NCBI GenBank assembly: GCA_016787895.1
Contig: JAEUTN010000014.1
Location: 1-64,000, forward strand
Length of the DNA stretch: 64,000 bases
Direction: 5' to 3'
Source: Bacteroidia bacterium
GTDB taxonomy: Bacteria > Bacteroidota > Bacteroidia > B-17B0 > Aurantibacillaceae
Shown here: positions 19,377 to 27,633 of the stretch, piece by piece
Layout of the letters: the number at the start of each line of letters is the position of its first letter
How positions within the stretch are numbered: the first letter of the stretch is position 1
Notes under the pieces: generated by a model
The model's database searches: none
What the model was told of the DNA's origin: nothing
What the model saw: the letters and a program-made list of their open reading frames with translations, nothing else
Translations under genes and position numbers: made by a program

Positions 19377-19712
19377 TTAGGCGGATTTTTGATTCAGCAC
19401 CACATCATTGGCAATGATTTCGGTGATGTATTTTTTCTGTCCGTTTTTATCGGTATAATTGCGGGTCACCAGGCGCCCTTCGATGCTCACAAAGCTGCCT
19501 TTTTTTAACTCGCTTTCCACTTGCTCGGCAATTTTACCCCAGGCGGTTACATAATGCCACTGGGTGTCGGCGGCTTTCTCGCCACTGCGGGTAGTATATT
19601 CTTCTTTGGTGGCCATTGAAAATTTGGCCAGTTTACCTCCGTTTTCAAAGGTTTTGATTTCGGGATTGTTACCGAGGTTGCCGGTTAACTGTACTCTGTT
19701 GATTGCACTCAT
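19377..19712 (-). CDS. Single-stranded DNA-binding protein, short (copy 1)
   Basis: 111-aa OB-fold protein with typical SSB sequence: NRVQLTGNLGNNPEIKTFENG, FSMATKEEYT, DTQWHYVTAWGKIAEQ and FVSIEGRLVTRNYTDKNGQK. It ends soon after the fold (NDVVLNQKSA) and lacks the acidic tail that recruits partner proteins in full-length bacterial SSB, so it is probably an auxiliary SSB rather than the replicative one. Tandem with the paralogue at 19767, 54 nt apart and in the same direction. Confidence 0.93.
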   Translation of the reverse strand: MSAINRVQLTGNLGNNPEIKTFENGGKLAKFSMATKEEYTTRSGEKAADTQWHYVTAWGKIAEQVESELKKGSFVSIEGRLVTRNYTDKNGQKKYITEIIANDVVLNQKSA

Positions 19713-19766
19713 GATTTCTGATTGTTAATGGTTATTGATTAATTGTTGAATGTTAATGCTTGGCTA

Positions 19767-20114
19767 TCAGGCAGTGGTTGCTGGACGACCGATGACAAAT
19801 AATTCGCTGGCGACGATTTCAGTGGCGCTGCGTTTTTCACCAGCTTTGTTGGTAAACACCTGGTTCAGGAGTTTTCCATCGATGGTTACCTGTGTGCCTT
19901 TTTGAAGAATACGCTCGGCTATTCCTGCCAGGTGGCCCCAGGCAATTACACTGTGCCATTGCACTTTGCTTACTTTTTCACCGCTTGCTTTGGTGTACGA
20001 TTCGTTGACAGCCAAATGAAAGCGAGCGAGTTTTTTACCGCTTTCCAACACTTTTACTTCGGGGTTTGCACCTAAACGTCCAACGAGTTGTACGTGATTT
20101 TTGATGTTCATCAT
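19767..20114 (-). CDS. Single-stranded DNA-binding protein, short (copy 2)
   Basis: 115-aa SSB paralogue (VQLVGRLGANPEVKVLESGK, VQWHSVIAWGHLAGIAE, VTIDGKLLNQVFTNKAGEK). Clearly homologous to the downstream copy but diverged. Also lacks an acidic C-terminal tip (ends GRPATTA). The two sit in one transcript ending at the terminator near 19340. A tandem pair of tail-less SSBs suggests a role in recombination, repair or uptake of single-stranded DNA rather than replication; this is inference. Confidence 0.93.
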   Translation of the reverse strand: MMNIKNHVQLVGRLGANPEVKVLESGKKLARFHLAVNESYTKASGEKVSKVQWHSVIAWGHLAGIAERILQKGTQVTIDGKLLNQVFTNKAGEKRSATEIVASELFVIGRPATTA

Positions 20115-20367
20115 GATTTCTAAGTTTTAATTGTTTTGTTTTTTCTTTTTTTTTGTTTGCCGCTTCCGAACCTGAATTCAAACCGCGTTAATTCGAATCG
20201 ACGGTACAAAGGTGTGGTGGATGAAAAACGGTATTCGGTTATTAAGTATTTACATCCGTATAAAAACGTTTGTAACCGTTTGTTGTCGAATATATTTTAC
20301 TTACCCTATTGATAATTATATACTTATAACTAAGTACAAAAAATGAATGTTCTATGTATTTTAGGGT

Positions 20368-21153
20368 GTGTTTTTTCCAAATCGTAAAAAAATCTTCCTG
20401 AACCGCATTTTTGTGTTACTTGTTCTGACCCAGGTATTTTGTATCCATGCTCTCTTTGGACAAAAGCCGACAATAGCGGTAGAGTCAGCTTACCGGGCGA
20501 CTTCCTCAGATATAAAACCTGATATTTATAAGGATAAAAATCACCATAAGCTAAAAACGACCTCGGATAGTGTTTGGTATTTTAATCCATTTGGCGTGAG
20601 CCTGTCTCCTGGGATTAGTTTTCCTTTGGGTAAATTTTCAGAATATGTCAATCCATCGTTTGGCTTTGGCTTCTCCTTTAACTTGCATGTATGGAAGGCT
20701 CTAAGCATTGAAGCCGGGATGCTTTTTAGATTTTTGGACAATAAAAAATCCGTTTTCATACGTTATAACGACTCTTTGATTGAATGCCAAACACCTCTGG
20801 CAGTAAGTATTGGCGGTTGGATTCATCGCAAAATATATAAAAACCACATTGTTTACACTGAATTAATTGCCGGTATGAGTCTTGAAGAATTATCCACCGA
20901 TTATATAGCAAACACCCCCGATGATTCTCTTGTTTCCTTAAGCACCTTCGGTTATGCACTTGGTCTACAAAATTATTTTAACTGTTTAGGCGCTCAAAAT
21001 ATCGCAATCAAACTCCTTTACCAAAACGCCTTTTACAATAGAAATAATATGTTGGTCACCGAAATAGGCGGTCATTCCATTAGTTTAGCCCTCGTATACC
21101 GTTTTCCTCCCCGAGAGCCTTTTTATAAAAAATACTATTGGCTCATGGAATAA
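20368..21153 (+). CDS. Predicted outer-membrane beta-barrel protein
   Basis: 261 aa from a GTG start. Basic then hydrophobic signal segment (residues ~6-31, ending LFGQ). The rest has alternating amphipathic strands (GVSLSPGISFPLGKFSEY, GFGFSFNLHVWKALSIEAGM), compatible with a small outer-membrane barrel, and ends near YRFPPREPFYKKYYWLME. No specific family recognised. Single gene; start codon choice uncertain. Confidence 0.6.
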   Translation: MFFPNRKKIFLNRIFVLLVLTQVFCIHALFGQKPTIAVESAYRATSSDIKPDIYKDKNHHKLKTTSDSVWYFNPFGVSLSPGISFPLGKFSEYVNPSFGFGFSFNLHVWKALSIEAGMLFRFLDNKKSVFIRYNDSLIECQTPLAVSIGGWIHRKIYKNHIVYTELIAGMSLEELSTDYIANTPDDSLVSLSTFGYALGLQNYFNCLGAQNIAIKLLYQNAFYNRNNMLVTEIGGHSISLALVYRFPPREPFYKKYYWLME

Positions 21154-21323
21154 TGCGCCTTTGTGTTAAATCGGTAAGGGCAATAAACATAAGATTCCAA
21201 TTTTTCCTTTCATCATTTTTCTTTTCCCTAATTCAAAACTTGATTTCTAAAACCCAATCCAAATAAGCGCGAATTTCTGTACCAGTTTTTGTGATTATAT
21301 TGGTGCAGTATTTCCCATCCTTT

Positions 21324-21932
21324 ATGAAAAACAAATTCATTCTTCCCGTTCTGACTTTTTTAGTTCTGTTTTCCAATTGTAAAAAACAAGTGGTTGAAGG
21401 CCCTGCAGGTCCGCAAGGTCCTGAGGGGGATGGCTTCACCCATTATGTGGGCGAAAAATTCGGGGGCGGAATCGTGTTTTATGTATACAGAGACGCAAAT
21501 GATGAAGAACACGGCTTAATTGCCAGCCTTTCGGATGTTGGCACTCAGGTATCCTGGGGATTGAATGGCACCGATGTACCCAATTGTGAAAGCAACTGGA
21601 ATGGTCAGCAAAATACCATACAGATTATCAATGCGGGCGCTCAGTCCGGAGATCCGGCAGCACTATGCAAAGCCTACAACGGAGGCGGATTTTCGGATTG
21701 GTACCTGCCGGCCATACACGAATTAAATACCTTAGGAGATAATTTGTACCTGATTAATAAAACCCTTGAAACTGATAACGACCCCAACAGCACACCCTTG
21801 AATTTTGGGAATTCAAATTACTACTGGTCTTCCACCGAAATGAATGCCAACCAGGCGGTGGCTTTTCAGTTCGCAGCGGCCATATCGGCTAAAACCAACA
21901 GCTATCCGGTGAGGGCTTTCCGGTCCTTTTAA
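21324..21932 (+). CDS. DUF1566-like lipoprotein with short collagen-like segment
   Basis: 202 aa from ATG 21324 (an upstream ATG adds 11 residues before the signal). Lipobox LFSNC, then a short collagen-like stretch GPAGPQGPEGDG, then a DUF1566/Fib-succ-like domain: GGGIVFYVYRDANDEEHGL, CKAYNGGGFSDWYLPAIHEL, YWSSTEMNANQAVAFQF, PVRAFRSF. Cell-envelope lipoprotein; these domains are common in Bacteroidota surface proteins of unknown role. Confidence 0.85.
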   Translation: MKNKFILPVLTFLVLFSNCKKQVVEGPAGPQGPEGDGFTHYVGEKFGGGIVFYVYRDANDEEHGLIASLSDVGTQVSWGLNGTDVPNCESNWNGQQNTIQIINAGAQSGDPAALCKAYNGGGFSDWYLPAIHELNTLGDNLYLINKTLETDNDPNSTPLNFGNSNYYWSSTEMNANQAVAFQFAAAISAKTNSYPVRAFRSF

Positions 21933-22065
21933 AATTAAACAGAATCTACGCGTTTATAGCCTGCCATTTAACACCTTCTTCACTTACGCCGTAAATTTTA
22001 ACACGATAGTTATTTAAAAACTAAGTACCTTTCTCACTTCAAGTTTCATTTATTTTATAGCTGTC

Positions 22066-22257
22066 ATGAATTGGACACATACCAGATTATCCATACCAAA
22101 AGACCACAACCGCATTGTATTGCTATATCTCGAAGGCGGATACCAGATTGCAAGGTTCGACAAATTCAAAAAAGGGTTTGTTTTGCAAAACGGGAATTTT
22201 ATTTCCATGGAAAACGCTGACCTGCATTGGTCGGAGCTGAGTCCGCCCCAAAACTAA
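22066..22257 (+). CDS. Small hypothetical protein
   Basis: 63 aa with a plausible compact fold (HNRIVLLYLEGGYQIARFDK, GNFISMENADLHWSEL), reminiscent of small Bacteroidota DUF551-type proteins whose final WxxL segment is conserved. No signal or membrane segment. Supported only by composition and its position in an otherwise empty gap. Confidence 0.45.
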   Translation: MNWTHTRLSIPKDHNRIVLLYLEGGYQIARFDKFKKGFVLQNGNFISMENADLHWSELSPPQN

Positions 22258-22265
22258 AAGGGTCC

Positions 22266-22604
22266 TTAGTTCAAAATAAAGTTCAAATCTACCTTACCCC
22301 CGGTATTTTCGGGAAAACCATTCAAAACTAAATTGCTGAAATGCTTTTCCAGCATTGATTTCAGTTCGGGATCGGCCTCAGCAGCCACCACTTGTTTTAC
22401 TTTGCCGCATGCATCTACGGTAAAGTAAAAACGTACCGTTTTGTTCTTTACACGTTCAGCCTCCACCGGCTTTAATTTGAACTGAGCCGCAATGCTGGCG
22501 CTTAAATTGTTTTTTTTGTCTGTGCCCGGAGTACTTCCGGCCCTGACCTTCGATGTTAAGGCCAGCAAGAGGAGGAGTATACCGGCCAATTGAATGGGAT
22601 TCAT
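22266..22604 (-). CDS. Small secreted protein, TonB-C-like
   Basis: 112 aa with a signal peptide (residues 1-22, ending VRAG). The mature part KNKTVRFYFTVDACGKVKQV followed by LEKHFSNLVLNGFPENTGGK and a terminal beta strand resembles the small TonB-C-type domain of Bacteroidota energy-transducer relatives. Without a TonB transmembrane or proline region it is more likely a free periplasmic protein. Convergent with the small gene at 22066. Confidence 0.6.
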   Translation of the reverse strand: MNPIQLAGILLLLLALTSKVRAGSTPGTDKKNNLSASIAAQFKLKPVEAERVKNKTVRFYFTVDACGKVKQVVAAEADPELKSMLEKHFSNLVLNGFPENTGGKVDLNFILN

Positions 22605-22814
22605 GTTGTTTTAATTTTGGACATAAGACGGAGGCAGAGGGGATTTGTTACAGCTCAGGAAAAAAAATTGTGAATGTGGAAACACCAATTGGTATGAATC
22701 AGAGAAAGTTTGGTTTACCACCCTGTTCCGGCAAGGCAGATTGAATTCAGGCTATTGCAAAGGAGTTGTAATACTTGGTTTGGTTTTGTACTATTGTGAA
22801 AGGCTATGTGTTTT

Positions 22815-24323
22815 ATGAATAGGTTTCAACTTGCTTTTGCCGCCCTGCTCTTCAGCGCCATTTGTCATACCCTTTATGGATTCAATGGTTTGCAACGTTA
22901 CTCAGATGAGTTTTATGCAGCTCAAAAATATTTTTACAACGAAGCCAAAAAAAAATACCCTAAGCTGGTAAAAGAAAAAGCCTATCCTGAAGTGCCCATA
23001 CGTGGCTCCATTTCTAAAGAAGAGTTGGATAAGATACAGGCTCTGATGGATCCATTCGAAGCAAGAAGGTGTTTCAGCAACGAAGTGAACACCTATCCTG
23101 AACAACTGTACCCCGAGATTTTTAGTTTCTTATACAACCATCCGGCACTTGCGGTCAGCCCCTCCAATAAAACCAAATTTGAGGCCCTTGAAAAGTACTT
23201 TTCAGGCTTTGATTATCTGTTTTGCAGCGACCCTTACCATCATTTCCACCCGGAAGTAAAAACCAACCCCTGCCCAATGGTATTTTGCTATAGTGATGAT
23301 AAAAAGAACCAGTTAAACATCAACCTCAGCAACGCTTCCAAGATCAGCCTCAACCTCCTGCTCAACACAGGGCTTTTGGGAACGAAAATGCAACTGAACG
23401 GTAAAAATCCGGTAAACCTTAAATCGAATGGCGCCCAGTCGCTAAAGTTTACGGTTGACCTGGCCAAACTTAAAAACGACAGCAGTTTCAGGGTTCTCCA
23501 GCTGGTAATGAATGATCCATCACAACCCAAAATTAAACTTATGGCTTCCGTGGTTCTGTTGCCATCCAAACAATTCCTTAAACTCCCCGCACAGTTCTTT
23601 GATCTGAAATACACCTACACCTCGCACTTAAAAAACATTGATCTCTACTCCGACCGTACCTCAGGACCGGAACGCTGCAGTGGCACTAATTGCTCAGGAG
23701 AATTAAAAATTCCCCTGCAACAACACAACCGCTCTTATTCACAGTATGCTTTTGGTGATGTTGCTAAAGTTCAGTTTAACTTTACCAGTTCAAGCCCTGC
23801 TTTGTACAGCGCTGCAATTACTTACCTTGAGCTTGAACTGAATGAATTGGGAGAAATTCAGGGCAAAGCCCGGGATTGTCCGGGACCGGTTCCGGGATCA
23901 ACTGGTCCCTGCCCGCCTGAAACCGCCAACAATGGCAAACAATTGTATGGCAGCCGGAAAATAGAATTTGCTTTTATGGTGCCTGAAACCAAAACAGCTG
24001 ATTTTTTTCTGCAGATCGATGTTGAAGACCTTAAAGCCAGCAAGGTGCAGGACCATACACTCAGCTGGCTGGAGAACAAAAAAATACTTGTACTGGTGTA
24101 CGATGCTTCCGGTAAACAAGTTCTGAAAGAAATAATGAAACTACAGAACTTAAAAACGGGCATTCAGGCGCTTCAGGCCGGAAAATACACGGTAGCCCTT
24201 TACCCCATGAGTGAGGACAGCAACAAACAAAATCCAAGCTTTGAGATCAACCATTTGAACCAGGCTTCAAAGGCCCGATTCGATTTTCGTTTAAAAGGAA
24301 AATTTACCCTCAGGGTCATTTGA
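22815..24323 (+). CDS. Secreted hypothetical protein
   Basis: 502 aa from MNRFQLAFAALLF (alternative ATG at 22806). Signal peptide to ~residue 22. The N-terminal part is lysine/tyrosine-rich, the middle is beta-rich, and a cysteine-containing loop near residues 350-375 is rich in P and G (DCPGPVPGSTGPCPPE). No family recognised. The end (FDFRLKGKFTLRVI) lacks a T9SS signature that I can see. The CFI-box gene at 24390 follows by 66 nt in the same direction. Confidence 0.75.
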   Translation: MNRFQLAFAALLFSAICHTLYGFNGLQRYSDEFYAAQKYFYNEAKKKYPKLVKEKAYPEVPIRGSISKEELDKIQALMDPFEARRCFSNEVNTYPEQLYPEIFSFLYNHPALAVSPSNKTKFEALEKYFSGFDYLFCSDPYHHFHPEVKTNPCPMVFCYSDDKKNQLNINLSNASKISLNLLLNTGLLGTKMQLNGKNPVNLKSNGAQSLKFTVDLAKLKNDSSFRVLQLVMNDPSQPKIKLMASVVLLPSKQFLKLPAQFFDLKYTYTSHLKNIDLYSDRTSGPERCSGTNCSGELKIPLQQHNRSYSQYAFGDVAKVQFNFTSSSPALYSAAITYLELELNELGEIQGKARDCPGPVPGSTGPCPPETANNGKQLYGSRKIEFAFMVPETKTADFFLQIDVEDLKASKVQDHTLSWLENKKILVLVYDASGKQVLKEIMKLQNLKTGIQALQAGKYTVALYPMSEDSNKQNPSFEINHLNQASKARFDFRLKGKFTLRVI

Positions 24324-24389
24324 TGTAAGGCAGGCACAAAAAAGTTCAGGCACTGAATAACAGAGCAATAATAACTAAAAACCAAACCC

Positions 24390-24854
24390 ATGGCCAAAGC
24401 AAAATCCAAGTCAAAAAAGACTTCCGCTAAAAAAGTCACAAAAGCCAAACCCGCAAAAAAAGTATTAAAAAAAGCGGCAACTAAAAAAAAGGCCACCAAA
24501 CCTAAAAAGGGCAAAGATACAGTTGACCTGGAATGTTTTTTAACTACGGCTTGCATTCGCCACAAACAGCTGCCTGACGAATGTGAGGAACTACAACTTT
24601 TGAGAGGGTTCAGAGACAACTACATGCGCTCCTCGGCACCTGGTACCCGAATGGTAGAAGAGTATTATCAATTTGGCCCAAAACTGGTAAGCGCCATTGA
24701 ACTGGATAAAAAAAAGGCCTCCACTTACGCTTACATTTACGATTGTATTCAAAAAGCCTGTGATAAAATACGCCTTACCGAAAATGAAGGAGCACAGAAA
24801 ATATACACTAGAATGGTACATCAGCTTTCAAAAAAATACCTGCCTGAATATTAA
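24390..24854 (+). CDS. CFI-box protein with histone H1-like lysine/alanine tail
   Basis: 154 aa. Residues 1-45 are almost only K, A, S, T and P, like histone H1 tails or Bacteroidota histone-like Hc1 proteins. Residues ~48-150 match the CFI-box domain: CFLTTAC, LPDECEELQLLRGFRDNYM, MVEEYYQFGPKLV, YIYDCIQKACDKI. The CFI-box is usually a C-terminal domain of unknown function with a conserved cysteine. The join of a nucleic-acid-type basic tail to it is unusual. Tail probably binds DNA or RNA; inference only. Confidence 0.75.
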   Translation: MAKAKSKSKKTSAKKVTKAKPAKKVLKKAATKKKATKPKKGKDTVDLECFLTTACIRHKQLPDECEELQLLRGFRDNYMRSSAPGTRMVEEYYQFGPKLVSAIELDKKKASTYAYIYDCIQKACDKIRLTENEGAQKIYTRMVHQLSKKYLPEY

Positions 24855-24918
24855 GGTACAGGTAAAGCAACAGAACCCTGATTTTATCTGGTATCAGAAC
24901 CAAAGCCTGATGAAAGAT

Positions 24919-26463
24919 TTATAGTTTAGGTTTGATGCTGTACTTAGAGCCGGAAGATTTTTTCTTCTTTTTCTTTTTCCTGGGCTCCTCGCTGCTACCG
25001 GCTTTTGGTTGTAGAACGGTTTTTTCCTTTGATTTGGCTTGTTCTTCCTTTTTAGGATTTACCTTTTGTTCCTCTGTCTTCCCGGTATTTTCTTTCTTTG
25101 TGTTTTCAGCTTTGGTTCCTTCTTCACTATTGATCGTTTTGGCTTTTTCCTCTGCTTTTAGTTTCTCTTCTTCGGTTTTTTTCTTTTTCTCCGCTTCAGC
25201 CAAACGCTCCTTCTCCGCCTTATCCTTAGCGGCTTTTTCTTTGTTTTGTTTTTCCAATTCCTCCTTCGCCAGTTTTTCTTTTTCCTCCTTTTCCTTCTCC
25301 GCTTTTTCTTTTGAGGCTTTGTCTGAGGCGTTTGTGGTTGCGGTATTTGCCGCGGCGGACGTCTTTTCTTTTGCCGCCTGGTCTTTTGCTGCCTTTTCGG
25401 AAGCCATTTTATCGGCAGCCGCTTTTTCTGCCAGTAGTTTATCCGATGCCGCCTTTTCTTTGGCTAAACGATCACTTTCCTTTTTTGCAGCGGCTTCCTG
25501 CTCTTTGCTCGCTTTTTCTTTCTCTGCCTTTTCTTTGGCACTCTGCTCTGCAGCCAGTTTATCGGCCTCTGCTTTTTCCTTCGCCAGACGATCGGCTTCG
25601 GCCTTGGATGCAGCGGCCAGGGCCAGGGCTTGTTTTTCCTGTTCCGCCTTCTCCTTAGCGGCTTGTTCTGATGCGCGTTTATCGGCTTCCGCTTTTTCTT
25701 TGGCCAGTCGTTCGGCTTCGGCCTTTTCCAGGGCCGCCTTTTCCGCTGCTGCTTTGGCGGCCACTTCGTCGCTTTGTTTTTTTGCCTCTGCCTCTTTTTT
25801 GGTAAAACAATCTTTCACTTTCACTAATTGTTCCTTAGGATAGGTTTCGTAGGGTTCCTGAGGGATTAAAGCGATGGCTTTATCGTAAAGTTGTTTGGCC
25901 AATTCACAGTCTTTCTTTTTTAAGGCTTCATCTCCTGATTTACAGGTTTCCTGTTGTTTCTGGATCAGGGCTTTTTCTGCTTCCCTTATTTTGCCCAGTG
26001 CCGCCAGCATTTGAGTGGTATGGTTCTCATCATGGTCAAACTTTTTACTGTCGGGCATGAAGGCAATTTTTACAAGAGGGGAATTGAGGGCTGAATAATC
26101 AATACTGTACAAAGGTTTTGCCATGGTTACACCACCGATTTCAAAACTGGGACGAAAACGCTCATCGCCAATTTCAGGTGGTACCCCTAAAGTAGAAATC
26201 TGAAATTTTTTGGTGTTGCAATCGCCATAGGATACCACCAGCATAAAATCCCCATTGGGAGGAATTTCCAGGGTAAAATCCCCGTCTGATCCACTGAGAG
26301 ACTGACTGATAAGTTTTGATCCCTGAAAAAGTTTAATGGAGGCCCCGCCCAAACCTTTTCCGTCCTTCTCCACACTGCTCATAAGCTTAAGGGTCCATGC
26401 CTGCTGATAGAGTAATGAAGGGAGCAAAGCCAGAAAAAAAACTATACTGCTTTTGAGTTTCAA
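24919..26463 (-). CDS. Secreted protein with long A/E/K coiled-coil repeat
   Basis: 514 aa. Signal segment (1-22), a carboxypeptidase-regulatory-like beta domain (~25-110: GLGGASIKLFQGSKLISQSL, GDFMLVVSYGDC) and a short TPR-like helical stretch (~150-215). Then ~200 residues of imperfect 11-19-residue repeats of the type AEADRLAKEKAEADKLAAEQ predict a long alpha-helix, as in TolA-like spacers. C-terminus RKKKKKKKSSGSKYSIKPKL is strongly basic. Likely periplasmic or envelope-spanning; the helix could span the periplasm. Confidence 0.75.
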   Translation of the reverse strand: MKLKSSIVFFLALLPSLLYQQAWTLKLMSSVEKDGKGLGGASIKLFQGSKLISQSLSGSDGDFTLEIPPNGDFMLVVSYGDCNTKKFQISTLGVPPEIGDERFRPSFEIGGVTMAKPLYSIDYSALNSPLVKIAFMPDSKKFDHDENHTTQMLAALGKIREAEKALIQKQQETCKSGDEALKKKDCELAKQLYDKAIALIPQEPYETYPKEQLVKVKDCFTKKEAEAKKQSDEVAAKAAAEKAALEKAEAERLAKEKAEADKRASEQAAKEKAEQEKQALALAAASKAEADRLAKEKAEADKLAAEQSAKEKAEKEKASKEQEAAAKKESDRLAKEKAASDKLLAEKAAADKMASEKAAKDQAAKEKTSAAANTATTNASDKASKEKAEKEKEEKEKLAKEELEKQNKEKAAKDKAEKERLAEAEKKKKTEEEKLKAEEKAKTINSEEGTKAENTKKENTGKTEEQKVNPKKEEQAKSKEKTVLQPKAGSSEEPRKKKKKKKSSGSKYSIKPKL

Positions 26464-26582
26464 CCTGGAATTGTAGTTTAAAATCAGGTCAAATTACGAA
26501 ATTTTGCTTTGCCAAAGCGGAGCACTCAAATAGACCGCTAAAATCCGGTAAGTGCTTAAAGGCGGTCGTTTTGAGGTTCAGG

Positions 26583-27095
26583 CTATTTGTTGTAACGAAT
26601 CAACTGAAAAATTTTGGCATTTATGGAGGCGTATTTTTTCCAATTCTTTTTGCTGGTTACCAATGGAATGGCTTTGTTTTTCTCCACAAGGGCCATGCTG
26701 CCCATTTCGTTCTCGTTAAAATAGCCTTCTACATCTTTTAAAGCGAATCGGGTGGTGAAGCGGTAATGCCAGGAGGATTTTTGTGTTTCCACAAAGATTT
26801 TACTAAGCGGCGTTGTTAGTTTTATTGATCCGCCCAGAAGCTGTAAACTGTCCAACATTCTGATGTTTTTATCCACATAAGAAAAGTTCAGGGTAAGCGA
26901 ATCTGAACTGCTGTGGCAGGTAATATCGTAAATGAAAGTACTGCCATACGTTTTATTTTTAAATCCCTTTTGTGGCCGGATAAAATACAGGGTCCCTTTT
27001 TGCTGCATGGAAGAGACATAGTACTTTTTAATCTTTTGTCCATACAAAACACCGGGCTTTAAAAACAAAAAAACCAGAACAAGAAGCGCAACCAT
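26583..27095 (-). CDS. Hypothetical secreted protein
   Basis: 170 aa from the preferred start MVALLVLVFLFLKPG (27093-27095), giving a signal peptide ending LYGQ. Earlier in-frame starts would overlap the upstream gene and its terminator hairpin. Mature part is beta-rich with SSDSLTLNFSYVDKNIRMLD and FVETQKSSWHYRFTTRFAL. No family recognised. Its ATG directly abuts the T8 run of the upstream terminator, so translation may depend on readthrough or a nearby promoter. Confidence 0.65.
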   Translation of the reverse strand: MVALLVLVFLFLKPGVLYGQKIKKYYVSSMQQKGTLYFIRPQKGFKNKTYGSTFIYDITCHSSSDSLTLNFSYVDKNIRMLDSLQLLGGSIKLTTPLSKIFVETQKSSWHYRFTTRFALKDVEGYFNENEMGSMALVEKNKAIPLVTSKKNWKKYASINAKIFQLIRYNK

Positions 27096-27125
27096 AAAAA
27101 AAAGAGGCGGATGATGGTCCGCCTC
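27096..27125 (-). terminator. Intrinsic terminator after the TRL-like gene
   Basis: Minus-strand stem GAGGCGGA/TCCGCCTC (perfect 8 bp, 6-nt loop) followed by eight T. It ends right at the ATG of the next gene. Confidence 0.85.
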
Positions 27126-27135
27126 TCTCCGGTGA

Positions 27136-27459
27136 TTACTCACCATAAACGTGAATTTTATATTTCGCAATGATGCCCAGGATGGAAGTACATTCCTCAT
27201 CCACGTGATGGATTTTGCTGATTCCCGCTGCTTTGGCCGCGGCATCAATACTGGCATCGCCTGTAGCCACCAAACCAAGAATAGACATGGCTTCGGCTGT
27301 TCCAACTTTGGTAGCTCCCGCGTTGCTGGTTACCGCACCCGGAGATTTAGTGCTGGTGTAAAGGAAACCGGTTAAAGGAGCGCGGGTTGAAAAAGCCAGG
27401 CAACTTGAAAAGAAAACTGCAACTGTGCCCATGAGGACCAAATTTTTGATTTTTTTCAT
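27136..27459 (-). CDS. TRL-like lipoprotein
   Basis: 107 aa from MKKIKNLVLMG. Lipobox VFFSSC then TRAPLTGFLYTSTKSPGAV and the TRL signature (KVGTAEAMSILGLVATGDAS, AAKAAGISKIHHVD, SILGIIAKYKIHVYGE). TRL-like proteins are small envelope lipoproteins of unknown function widespread in bacteria. A longer reading frame upstream adds 39 residues without a signal, so I reject it. Ends with a strong terminator. Confidence 0.88.
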   Translation of the reverse strand: MKKIKNLVLMGTVAVFFSSCLAFSTRAPLTGFLYTSTKSPGAVTSNAGATKVGTAEAMSILGLVATGDASIDAAAKAAGISKIHHVDEECTSILGIIAKYKIHVYGE

Positions 27460-27633
27460 TTTGAATGTTTTTTTGAATTTCCTACTCATTTGGTTTTTCG
27501 GTATCACCCCGTTTCTGTGGTTTCTGGACTCCACTTTTAATAGAACAAGTATATTAAATAAACACTCACCCGTCAAGTGCCGGGTTTGTTTTTAAATAAA
27601 CCGAATTGAATTTCAGGTAAATACCACCATAAA

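Noticed and set aside
24932..25843. Long open frame of 303 codons opposite the coiled-coil gene
   Set aside because: It mirrors the A/E/K repeats as S/F/A-rich sequence and has no family signature; the minus-strand protein has a signal peptide and domains.
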